NCBI RefSeq assembly: GCF_019599185.1
Contig: NZ_JAIEUL010000001.1
Coordinates: forward strand, 62,001 to 126,000
DNA length: 64,000 nt
Direction: 5' to 3'
Origin: Cryobacterium inferilacus
GTDB taxonomy: Bacteria; Actinomycetota; Actinomycetes; Actinomycetales; Microbacteriaceae
Below are positions 20,968 to 28,538 of this stretch, piece by piece; position 1 is the stretch's first letter; the number at the start of each line of letters is the position of its first letter. The translations under genes were made by a program, and so were the position numbers. The notes beneath the pieces were generated by a model, which saw only the letters and a list, made by a program, of their open reading frames with translations, made no database searches and was not told where the DNA came from.

Positions 20968-21591
20968 TCAGACGGTCGGGTCGTTGCCCTTGGTGAGGCC
21001 GTCCCAGTCGTCGACGGCGTCGCGGGGGCGGGTCTGACCGGTCGTGGCATCCGTCACGGGTTCGAAGCGGGTGCTGTCGTACCGGGAGGTGGGACCGGGC
21101 CACCGGGTGGCCGTGATGACGATGAGCAGCCCGATGAGCAGCATCAGCACGCCGGCGACCAGGGCCAGGTAGGGCCAGAACGTCAGTGCGGTGCTGTCGA
21201 CGGCGGCCCGGGTGGAGTCCACGCCGGCGATTCCGGTGGCGGTGGTCACCGCGGCCGCTGCCACACCGGCGGGGTCGGCGACGGCCAGGGTCGCGGAGAG
21301 GATCACGCTGGCTCCGAGGAGCACCTCGAGCAGGCCGAGGATGATGCGGATCACGGCGCCGGCGATGGTGAGCGCACCGGCCAGCGCGAGGCCGGCCAGG
21401 GCCAGGGCGGTCAGGCCGGGCGCGGCGACGCTGCCGGTGACGTCGAGCACCTGCTGGCTGGTGCCGTCCGCGGCCAGCCGAACGGTCAGCCAGACCTGGG
21501 TCCAGGCCAGCAGGGCGATGCCGCTGGCGATGATCACGGCCAGGATCAGCATCGGCTTCAGCCGCTTGGTCGTGCGCGTCGCCGGGGACAT
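20968..21591 (-). CDS. Trp biosynthesis-associated membrane protein
   Basis: A 207-residue integral membrane protein with four predicted helices (about residues 12-33, 50-72, 77-100, 130-155) and a polar C-terminal tail. Position between trpE and trpC plus topology match the actinobacterial Trp_oprn_chp family (Rv1610-like), whose role is unknown; tryptophan transport or sensing would be guesses. ATG at 21589-21591 directly abuts the trpE stop with no gap, so the two are translationally linked. Confidence 0.85.
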   Translation of the reverse strand: MSPATRTTKRLKPMLILAVIIASGIALLAWTQVWLTVRLAADGTSQQVLDVTGSVAAPGLTALALAGLALAGALTIAGAVIRIILGLLEVLLGASVILSATLAVADPAGVAAAAVTTATGIAGVDSTRAAVDSTALTFWPYLALVAGVLMLLIGLLIVITATRWPGPTSRYDSTRFEPVTDATTGQTRPRDAVDDWDGLTKGNDPTV

Positions 21592-23115
21592 TCAGTACAC
21601 CCGGGTCATCGAGTTGGCCACGGCGACGGCCCGGAGCGGAGCGGCGGCCTTGTTCTGCGACTCCTGGTATTCGCTGGCGGGGTCGGAGTCGGCGACGAGG
21701 CCGCCTCCGGCCTGCACGTGCGCGACGCCGTTCATGATCGTGGCGGTGCGGATGGCGATGGCGAGGTCCGCGTCGCCGGCGAAACCGAAGTAGCCCACCA
21801 CTCCGCCGTAGACGCCGCGCTGGGCCGGTTCCAGAGCGTCGATGATCTCCAGTGCCCGCGGTTTGGGCGCTCCGGAGAGCGTGCCGGCGGGGAAGGTGGC
21901 CCTGAACACGTCGATCGCGGTCATCTCCGGCAGCAGGTCGCCCTCGACGGAGGAGACCAGGTGCATGATGTGGCTGAACCGTTCGATGCGCATGAACTCG
22001 GTCACCTCGACAGAGCCGGCGCGGCAGACCTTGAGCAGGTCGTTGCGGGCCAGGTCGACGAGCATGAGGTGCTCCGCGCGTTCCTTCGGGTCTCCGGCCA
22101 GTTCGGTCTCGAAATCGGCGTCGGCCTCCGGGGTCGCGCCACGGGGCTTCGACCCGGCGATGGGGTGGGTGAAGACGCGCGTGTCGGCCACCTTCACCAG
22201 GGCCTCCGGCGAGGAGCCGACGATCCAGTACGGCTCCCCCGCGGTGGATTCGAGGCTGAGCAGGTACATGTACGGGCTCGGGTTGAGGCTGCGGAGCACC
22301 CGGTAGACGTCGATGGCGTCCGCGAAACAGTCCTGGTCGAACCGCTGCGAGATGACGACCTGGAAGATGTCGCCGTCGACGATGTGCTGTTTGGACGTGT
22401 GCACGGCGGCGAGGAAGTCGTCCCGGTCGGTGCGGTTCACCGGTGTGGCAGGCGCGGAGAGGTCGACCTCGGAGACGAAGGCCTCTGCCGGTTGGGTCAG
22501 CCGGGACTGCAGGGCGTCCAGGCGCGCCTGGGCGGCCGGCCAGAGCGCATCCGTGGCGTCGACGCCGTCGTTGAGCACGTTGACGATCAGCTGCACGGTG
22601 CCCAGCTTGTGGTCGATGACGACGAGGTCTGCCACAAAGCTGAACGCCTGGCCCGGCACGTCGTAGTCGGCCGGCGGCCGGTTCGGCAGCCGTTCGATCT
22701 GGCGGATGGCCTCCCAGCCGATGAACCCGACCAGGCCGCCGGTCAGCGGCGGGTGCTCGGCCAGCCGGGGGGTCTGCCAGCGCTCGTAGAGGTAGGCGAG
22801 TGCCGCGAGCGGCGGAAGGTCGACGACCCCGCCGAAGGCGCGCTCGGCCGACACGCCGTAGTCGATCCAGGCGGTGTCGTCGCCGGTCTGGGTGAGCACA
22901 CCGAAGGAGGACACCCCGACGAACGAGAACCGGGACCAGATCCCGCCCTGCTCGGCGGATTCCAGCAGGAAGCTGCCGGGTTTGCCGTCGGCGAGCTTGC
23001 GGTAGATGCCCACGGGCGTCTCGCCGTCGGCGAAGAGTTCACGGATGACCGGGATCACCCGGTGTTCGGCGAGCAGGCCGGCAAACTGTTCCGGCGTGGT
23101 CGACCCGGCGCTCAT
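21592..23115 (-). CDS. trpE: Anthranilate synthase component I
   Basis: TrpE makes anthranilate from chorismate with ammonia from a TrpG subunit, which is not in this window. The 507-residue protein has the tryptophan-feedback motif LLES (in SFLLESAEQGGIWSRFSFVG) and chorismate-site segments PYMYLL, YWIVGSSPEALVKV and HPIAGSKPRG. Retention of LLES implies ordinary end-product inhibition. The ATG at 23113-23115 overlaps the hisI stop by 4 bases (ATGA), joining the histidine and tryptophan genes into one unit. I see no room for a classical trp attenuator before it. Confidence 0.97.
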   Translation of the reverse strand: MSAGSTTPEQFAGLLAEHRVIPVIRELFADGETPVGIYRKLADGKPGSFLLESAEQGGIWSRFSFVGVSSFGVLTQTGDDTAWIDYGVSAERAFGGVVDLPPLAALAYLYERWQTPRLAEHPPLTGGLVGFIGWEAIRQIERLPNRPPADYDVPGQAFSFVADLVVIDHKLGTVQLIVNVLNDGVDATDALWPAAQARLDALQSRLTQPAEAFVSEVDLSAPATPVNRTDRDDFLAAVHTSKQHIVDGDIFQVVISQRFDQDCFADAIDVYRVLRSLNPSPYMYLLSLESTAGEPYWIVGSSPEALVKVADTRVFTHPIAGSKPRGATPEADADFETELAGDPKERAEHLMLVDLARNDLLKVCRAGSVEVTEFMRIERFSHIMHLVSSVEGDLLPEMTAIDVFRATFPAGTLSGAPKPRALEIIDALEPAQRGVYGGVVGYFGFAGDADLAIAIRTATIMNGVAHVQAGGGLVADSDPASEYQESQNKAAAPLRAVAVANSMTRVY

Positions 23116-23474
23116 CGCTCGTCCTCCGGCAGAAGACCGGTGACATCGATGCCGCGACCGTCGAAGCAGGTGTGGCTGCCGGTGTGGCAGGCCGCGCCGA
23201 TCTGTTCGACCTGAACGACGAGGGTGTCGGCGTCGCAGTCCAGGGCCGCCGAGCGCACGAACTGGGCGTGCCCGGAGGTATCACCCTTGCGCCAGTATTC
23301 CTGCCGGCTTCGCGACCAGAAGGTGACCCGGCCCTCGGTGAGGGTCCGGCGGAGGGCCTCCCGGTCCATCCAACCGAGCATCAGCACCTCGTGGCTGTCC
23401 CACTGCTGGATCACGGCGGGCAGCAGCCCGTTGCTGTCGAAACGGGCGCTATCCAGAGCGGCGTCGACGTTCAT
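23112..23474 (-). CDS. hisI: Phosphoribosyl-AMP cyclohydrolase
   Basis: HisI opens the adenine ring of phosphoribosyl-AMP, the third step of histidine synthesis. The 120-residue monofunctional form shows [30 protein letters not shown], the DCDADTL metal-binding aspartates and the cysteine/histidine motif [12 protein letters not shown]. It overlaps hisF upstream and trpE downstream by 4 bases each. hisE, often fused to hisI in other bacteria, is separate here at 25.2 kb. Confidence 0.96.
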   Translation of the reverse strand: MNVDAALDSARFDSNGLLPAVIQQWDSHEVLMLGWMDREALRRTLTEGRVTFWSRSRQEYWRKGDTSGHAQFVRSAALDCDADTLVVQVEQIGAACHTGSHTCFDGRGIDVTGLLPEDER

Positions 23475-24235
23475 CGGCGCACCACCATTCCGGCGTCGGC
23501 AAGCTCGCGCTTGACGTCGCCAATCGTCAGGCCTCCGCTGTGGAAGACGGAGGCGGCCAGTACGGCGTCGGCGCCGGCGCTGATCGCCGGCGGGAAGTCC
23601 TGCACCCGACCGGCTCCCCCGGAGGCGATCACCGGCACGGTGCTGAGTTCGCGCATGATGGTGATCATTTCCAGGTCGAAGCCGGCCTTGGTGCCGTCGG
23701 CGTCGATGCTGTTCACCAGTAGCTCGCCCGCGCCGAGCTCGATCGCCTGACGAGCCCAGGCGAGGGCGTCGAGGTCGGTCTCTGTGCGGCCGCCGTGCGT
23801 GGTGACGACGAAGCCGGATGCGGTGCGTTCACTCCGTTTGACGTCGAGGGAGAGCACCAGCACCTGTGCGCCGTACCGGTCCGCGATCTCGGAGATCAGG
23901 GCGGGCCTGGCGATGGCGGCGCTGTTCACGCCCACCTTGTCCGCTCCGCTGGCCTGCAGCCTGGAGACATCGTCGACGCTGCGGATACCGCCGCCGACGG
24001 TGAGCGGGATGAAGACCTGCTCCGCCGTCGCGCGCACGACGTCGTAGGTGGTGGAGCGGTCATCCACCGTGGCGGTGACGTCGAGGAAGGTGAGTTCGTC
24101 AGCGCCCTGCTCGTAATAGCGCTTGGCGAGTTCGACCGGGTCGCCGGCGTCGCGCAGGTTCTGGAAGTTGACGCCCTTGACCACGCGGCCGTTGGCCACG
24201 TCGAGGCACGGGATCACGCGAACGGCGAGGCTCAT
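23471..24235 (-). CDS. hisF: Imidazole glycerol phosphate synthase, cyclase subunit
   Basis: HisF makes imidazole glycerol phosphate and AICAR using ammonia supplied by HisH (not in this window). The 254-residue TIM barrel shows the start [18 protein letters not shown] with the catalytic first aspartate, [12 protein letters not shown], the phosphate loop [11 protein letters not shown] and the second catalytic region [17 protein letters not shown] at 24233-24235 lies 2 bases after the hisG stop; the 3' end overlaps hisI by 4 bases. Confidence 0.97.
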   Translation of the reverse strand: MSLAVRVIPCLDVANGRVVKGVNFQNLRDAGDPVELAKRYYEQGADELTFLDVTATVDDRSTTYDVVRATAEQVFIPLTVGGGIRSVDDVSRLQASGADKVGVNSAAIARPALISEIADRYGAQVLVLSLDVKRSERTASGFVVTTHGGRTETDLDALAWARQAIELGAGELLVNSIDADGTKAGFDLEMITIMRELSTVPVIASGGAGRVQDFPPAISAGADAVLAASVFHSGGLTIGDVKRELADAGMVVRR

Positions 24236-24237
24236 GG

Positions 24238-25077
24238 TTACAACCGGGCGTTGTGGATCGAGGTGACCAGGATGGCGCGGGCACCGAGCTCGTAGAGCTG
24301 GTCCATCACGCGGTTGGTGTCGACCCGGGGGATCATCACCCGCACGGCCACCCAGTTCGGGTCGCGCAGCGACGAGATCGTCGGCGACTCGATCCCGGAG
24401 GCGGCCTGGCAGGCGGCGTCGAGGTTGTCCACGTGCACGTCGTAGTCGACGAGCACGTACTGGCGGGCGACCAGCACACCCTGCAGGCGGCGCAGCAGGG
24501 TGTTGATGCCGGGGTGTTCGTTCTCGGAGGTGATCAGCACCGCGGTGGATTCGAGGATGACCGGGCCGAAAATCTGCAGGCCGGCCTTGCGCAGCGTCGA
24601 TCCGGTGGAGACGACGTCGGCGACGGCATCCGCGACGCCGAGCTGCACGGCGGACTCGACGGCGCCGTCGAGGGTGACGAGGTGGACCGTGACGCCGTGG
24701 CCGGCCAGGAAGGCGCCGACCAGGCCGGGGTAGCTCGTGGCGACGCGCAGGCCCTCGAGGTCGGACAGCTCGGTGAACCGGCCGGCGGGACCGGCGAATC
24801 TGAAGGTGGAGTCGCCGAAGTCGAGGCTGGCGATCTCACCGGCAGTGGAGCGGGAGTCCAGGAGCAGGTCACGGCCGGTGATGCCGACGTCCAGAGCGCC
24901 GCTCCCGACGTAGGTGGCGATGTCGCGGGGACGCAGGTAGAAGAACTCCACGTCGTTGTGCGGGTCGGCGACGACCAGGTCGCGGGGGTCGCGACGGCCG
25001 TTGTAGCCGGCCTCGGCGAGCATCTGGGCGGCGGTCTCAGCGAGCGAGCCCTTGTTGGGCACAGCGATTCTCAACAT
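24238..25077 (-). CDS. hisG: ATP phosphoribosyltransferase (long form)
   Basis: HisG condenses ATP and PRPP, the committed and histidine-inhibited step. I start at the ATG 25075-25077 ([16 protein letters not shown]), which has GGAAAG upstream; a 20-codon longer frame looks non-coding. The resulting 279 residues fit the long, HisZ-independent form with a C-terminal ACT-like regulatory domain (from about residue 205, [20 protein letters not shown]). The PRPP-binding region [14 protein letters not shown] is intact. Confidence 0.95.
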   Translation of the reverse strand: MLRIAVPNKGSLAETAAQMLAEAGYNGRRDPRDLVVADPHNDVEFFYLRPRDIATYVGSGALDVGITGRDLLLDSRSTAGEIASLDFGDSTFRFAGPAGRFTELSDLEGLRVATSYPGLVGAFLAGHGVTVHLVTLDGAVESAVQLGVADAVADVVSTGSTLRKAGLQIFGPVILESTAVLITSENEHPGINTLLRRLQGVLVARQYVLVDYDVHVDNLDAACQAASGIESPTISSLRDPNWVAVRVMIPRVDTNRVMDQLYELGARAILVTSIHNARL

Positions 25078-25152
25078 GTCATTCTTTCCAAGAGGAGGGA
25101 TTTCCCGGGTGGGGAGGCGGAGTCTGAGGGTCGGCATCGGGGATGCCGGGTC

Positions 25153-25416
25153 TCACAGATGTCGGTAGACGTCCTCGGGGGAAAGCCCCTTCGCCACCAT
25201 GAGGACCTGCAGGTGGTAGATCAACTGCGAGATCTCCTCGGCGGTTTCGGTGTCGCTCTGGTATTCGGCGGCCATCCAGACCTCTGCGGCCTCTTCGACG
25301 ATTTTCTTGCCGATGGCGTGGACGCCGGCGTCGAGCTCGCGGACGGTGCCTGAGCCCTCCGGCCGGTCTTTGGCCTTCTGGCTCAGCTCAGCGAACAGGT
25401 CGTCGAAAGTTTTCAC
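25153..25416 (-). CDS. hisE: Phosphoribosyl-ATP pyrophosphatase
   Basis: HisE hydrolyses phosphoribosyl-ATP to phosphoribosyl-AMP. The 87-residue all-alpha protein has the MazG-like metal motif [14 protein letters not shown] and [14 protein letters not shown]. The start is GTG at 25414-25416 ([11 protein letters not shown]). It lies 75 bases upstream of hisG and 45 bases after rpe; whether one transcript covers rpe through the his genes is not decided by the sequence. Confidence 0.95.
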   Translation of the reverse strand: MKTFDDLFAELSQKAKDRPEGSGTVRELDAGVHAIGKKIVEEAAEVWMAAEYQSDTETAEEISQLIYHLQVLMVAKGLSPEDVYRHL

Positions 25417-25461
25417 CTCTACAGGGTACCGGTCCCAGGGGTGTGCGCGGCGCGGGCGGGG

Positions 25462-26127
25462 TCAGTGGGCGTGCGCGTGCAGCTCCGCGGCCGAACGGAG
25501 CCGGGCGATCGCCCCGGCCGGGTCGCCGTTGAAGACGCTCGAACCGGCGACGAAGGTGTTCGCGCCGGCCTGGGCGGCCTGGGCAATGGTGTCCTCGGTG
25601 ATGCCGCCGTCGACCTGAAGCCACACGTCGAGACCGCTCGTGCGCACGGCGTCGGCGAGCAGGCTGAGCTTGGGCATCGTCGACGCCATGAAGCTCTGGC
25701 CGCCGAAACCCGGCTCGACGGTCATGACCAGCACCTGGTCGAACTCGTCGAGCAGGTCGAGGTATGGCCCCGCGGGGGTGTCAGGCTTGAGCGCGATGCC
25801 CGCCCTGGCGCCGATAGCGCGCAGGCGCCTGGCCAGGCCGACGGCATCCGTGGCGGCCTCGGCGTGGAACGTGACCGAGTACGCGCCGGCCTCGGCGTAG
25901 GCCGGAGCCCAGCGGTCGGGATCGTCGATCATCAGGTGCAGGTCCAGCGGGATCGGCGACACCTCGAGCAGCCGTTCGACCACGGGCAGGCCGAGGGTGA
26001 GGTTCGGTACGAAGTGGTTGTCCATCACGTCGACATGGGCGAGGTCGGCGGTGCTGATCCGGCCGAATTCCCGCTCCAGGTTGGCGAAGTCTGCGGCCAG
26101 AATGCTCGGGTTGATCCGGGTAACCAT
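25462..26127 (-). CDS. rpe: Ribulose-phosphate 3-epimerase
   Basis: Rpe interconverts ribulose-5-phosphate and xylulose-5-phosphate in the pentose phosphate pathway. The 221-residue barrel shows NPSILAADFANLE, the metal-site HVDVMDNHFVPNLTLG, MTVEPGFGGQSF and the QVDGGI motif. ATG at 26125-26127 with TAGGCT 6 bases before it, so a leaderless promoter is likely and this may be the true 5' end of the rpe-his-trp unit. Confidence 0.97.
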   Translation of the reverse strand: MVTRINPSILAADFANLEREFGRISTADLAHVDVMDNHFVPNLTLGLPVVERLLEVSPIPLDLHLMIDDPDRWAPAYAEAGAYSVTFHAEAATDAVGLARRLRAIGARAGIALKPDTPAGPYLDLLDEFDQVLVMTVEPGFGGQSFMASTMPKLSLLADAVRTSGLDVWLQVDGGITEDTIAQAAQAGANTFVAGSSVFNGDPAGAIARLRSAAELHAHAH

Positions 26128-26133
26128 GCCGTC

Positions 26134-26139
26134 AGCCTA
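26134..26139 (-). promoter_or_regulatory. Putative leaderless -10 element of rpe
   Basis: TAGGCT on the minus strand, then GACGGC, then the rpe ATG. It sits in the 42-base gap after rsmB. No clear -35. Confidence 0.5.
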
Positions 26140-26169
26140 CCGAACCCGCGTGGCACCGGTCGGGCCGGC

Positions 26170-27624
26170 TCAGTCGGCCTGGCGCTGCAGCAGGGTGATG
26201 AACATGGCGTCTGTGCCGTGCCGGTGCGGCCAGAGTTGCACGCTGCCGGCGTCTCCGGCCAGGTCGAGCGGATGCTCAGCCAGGTCCTGGAGCACCGCGG
26301 CGGTGTCGAGCGGTGTCACCTTCTCACCCCAGGCCTTGCGGGCCGTCGCCACGATCCCCCTGGTCTCCGCGATGTGCGGTGAGCAGGTCACGTAGGCGAG
26401 GATGCCGCCGGGCTTGAGCGCGCCGAGTGCGGCGTGGATCAGCGCGGACTGCAGGTCGGAGAGTTCGGCCACGTCCTTGGGCTGTTTCCGCCAGCGGGCT
26501 TCCGGCCGGCGGCGCAGGGCGCCGAGGCCGGTGCACGGCGCGTCGAGCAGGATTCGGTCGAAGGCCTCCGGCTGGTCCTCGCCCACCCAGGTGCCGTCCA
26601 TCTCCCAGACCGGCACGTCGGCGGGCACGGCGGCCAGCGCCGCCCGCACCAGCTGGGCGCGGGCCGGCACGACCTCGTTCGCGACCAGGGTGGCGCCACC
26701 GTTCAACGCCTCGGCGGCGAGCAGGGCGGCCTTGCCGCCTGGGCCGGCGCAGAGGTCGAGCCAGCGCTCACCCTCCACGATCGGCCTGGCCCGGCTCAAC
26801 GCCAGGGCGGCGAGTTGGGAGCCCTCGTCCTGCACGCGCAGGCGCCCGCCACTGTCTTTCATCAGGTGGTGCGGGTCTCCCCCGGCCAGCACGAAACCGG
26901 TGGGCGAGAAGGTGTTGGCCTCGCCCAGCTCGCTCGTGGCCTCGGCCAGACCGGGCAGCGCCACCATGTTCACCCGGGGCGCGGCGTTGTCGGCGGCGAG
27001 GAGCTCTTCCAGTTCGTTCTCGCGGCCCTCCTGACGCAGGGACTGCCGGAACGCCCGCACGACCCACACCGGGTGGGAGTACAGCGCGGCGAGGGCGTCG
27101 TCTGGGGTGCTGGTGTCGGCGAGGATACGCTCACGCCACTCGTCGGCGCTCACCCTGGCGATGGCCCGCAGCACGCCGTTGGTGAAGCCGGTCGCTGACC
27201 GTGAGCCGACCTGGCGGGCCAGTTCGACGGATTCGTTGACGGCGGCGTGGGTGGCCACCCTGGTGGCGAGCAGCTGGTGCGCGCCGAGCCGGAGCACGTC
27301 CAGGATCGCAGGGTCGATGGCCGTGACCGGCCGGCCGGCGGCCTCGGCGATCACCCGGTCGTAGAAGCCCTGCATCCGCAGGGTGCCGTAGGTCAGCTCG
27401 GTGGCCAGGGCGGCATCCGCGGTGTTGAGGGCGGCACGCTGGATGCGGGTGGGCAGCAGCAGATTGGCGTAGGCGTCGGATTCACGCACCGCCTCGATCA
27501 CCTCGTAGGCCACCCGGCGGGCCGGCTGCACAACGTAGCTGGGCCGGTTCTCGGTGCGCGCACCCTGGCGCGGTGCCCGGGCCCCCGGGGTGTTCCGCTC
27601 CGTGCGGTCGCCGCCGCCGCTCAT
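26170..27624 (-). CDS. rsmB: 16S rRNA (cytosine-967-C5)-methyltransferase, RsmB/Fmu
   Basis: RsmB methylates C967 of 16S rRNA using S-adenosylmethionine. The 484-residue protein has an N-terminal NusB-like RNA-binding domain (about 30-170) and a C-terminal Rossmann methyltransferase. The latter shows LDLCAGPGGKAALLA (SAM site) and the two catalytic cysteines in LLDAPCTGLGALRRRPE and YVTCSPHIAETRG. The ATG at 27622-27624 overlaps the fmt stop by 4 bases, which fixes the start; an upstream extension is unlikely. Confidence 0.95.
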   Translation of the reverse strand: MSGGGDRTERNTPGARAPRQGARTENRPSYVVQPARRVAYEVIEAVRESDAYANLLLPTRIQRAALNTADAALATELTYGTLRMQGFYDRVIAEAAGRPVTAIDPAILDVLRLGAHQLLATRVATHAAVNESVELARQVGSRSATGFTNGVLRAIARVSADEWRERILADTSTPDDALAALYSHPVWVVRAFRQSLRQEGRENELEELLAADNAAPRVNMVALPGLAEATSELGEANTFSPTGFVLAGGDPHHLMKDSGGRLRVQDEGSQLAALALSRARPIVEGERWLDLCAGPGGKAALLAAEALNGGATLVANEVVPARAQLVRAALAAVPADVPVWEMDGTWVGEDQPEAFDRILLDAPCTGLGALRRRPEARWRKQPKDVAELSDLQSALIHAALGALKPGGILAYVTCSPHIAETRGIVATARKAWGEKVTPLDTAAVLQDLAEHPLDLAGDAGSVQLWPHRHGTDAMFITLLQRQAD

Positions 27625-28538
27625 GAGGCGATCACCTCGGTTGCTGCCACGCCACGCCACCAGTCGATTGCTTTCATTGCGGTTTTCCCTGCCGGTTGTA
27701 CGGTGATGAGTTCGAGCGGCTCCGTGCCGGTTCCGATCAGAACTCTCTTGTCGATTTCACTGATGTGGCCGGCGGGCAGGCCGGACTGGCCGTGTGCGGG
27801 GGCCACATCGTGCAGTTTGAGCCTGGCGCCGTCGATCTCGGTGAACGCTCCGGGCTCAGGGGTGACGCCACGGATGATGGCGTGGATCCTCTCGCCGGGC
27901 AGGCGCCAGTCCACCCGGGCGTCGTCGAGGGTCAGTTTGGGGGCGAGGGTCACGTCGCCGCTCTGTTCGACCGCGCGGATGCTGCCGGTCGCAAGGTCGT
28001 CGACCACGCCCTGCAGCAGCTCGGCGCCGCTCCGGCTCAGATTCTCCAGCAGGGCGCCCGCCGTGGTGTGTCGTCCGATGGGTGTGCTCAGCTGGGCGAA
28101 GACGGCGCCGGCGTCGAGCTCGGCGACGAGCTGGAACACGGCTGCGCCGGTTTCGGTGTCGCCGGCCATGATTGCGCGCTGCACGGGGGCGGCGCCACGC
28201 CACCGCGGCAGCAGGGAGAAGTGCAGGTTGATCCACCCGAGCCTGGGGGCGGACAACAGCGGTTCGCGAACCAGGCCGCCGTAGGCCACGATCACGCCGA
28301 GGTCGGCGCCCAGGGCGGTGATGGCGTCGGTAGCCGCGGCGTCGAGCCGGTTGGCCTTGATGACGGGCAGGCCGAGCTCGGCAGCGGCGACGGCGACCGG
28401 TGAGGGCGTGAGCACGCGCTTCCGGCCGAGCGGGGCATCCGTGCGGGTGACGACGGCGACGATCTCATGCTCTGACGCGGCCAGGGCGGTCAGGCTGGGC
28501 ACGGCGACCTGAGGGGTCCCGGCGAAGACGAGTTTCAT
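27621..28538 (-). CDS. fmt: Methionyl-tRNA formyltransferase
   Basis: Fmt formylates the initiator Met-tRNA with 10-formyltetrahydrofolate. The 305-residue protein has the N-terminal formyltransferase domain starting KLVFAGTPQVAVPSL, the catalytic NLHFSLLPRWRGAAPVQRAI and a C-terminal OB domain. It directly abuts priA (no gap) and overlaps rsmB by 4 bases, the conserved priA-fmt-rsmB order. Confidence 0.97.
   Translation of the reverse strand: MKLVFAGTPQVAVPSLTALAASEHEIVAVVTRTDAPLGRKRVLTPSPVAVAAAELGLPVIKANRLDAAATDAITALGADLGVIVAYGGLVREPLLSAPRLGWINLHFSLLPRWRGAAPVQRAIMAGDTETGAAVFQLVAELDAGAVFAQLSTPIGRHTTAGALLENLSRSGAELLQGVVDDLATGSIRAVEQSGDVTLAPKLTLDDARVDWRLPGERIHAIIRGVTPEPGAFTEIDGARLKLHDVAPAHGQSGLPAGHISEIDKRVLIGTGTEPLELITVQPAGKTAMKAIDWWRGVAATEVIAS

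Noticed and set aside
22313-23115. Trp attenuator or leader peptide before trpE
   Set aside because: trpE overlaps hisI by 4 bases, so there is no leader space; no Trp-codon-rich peptide was seen.
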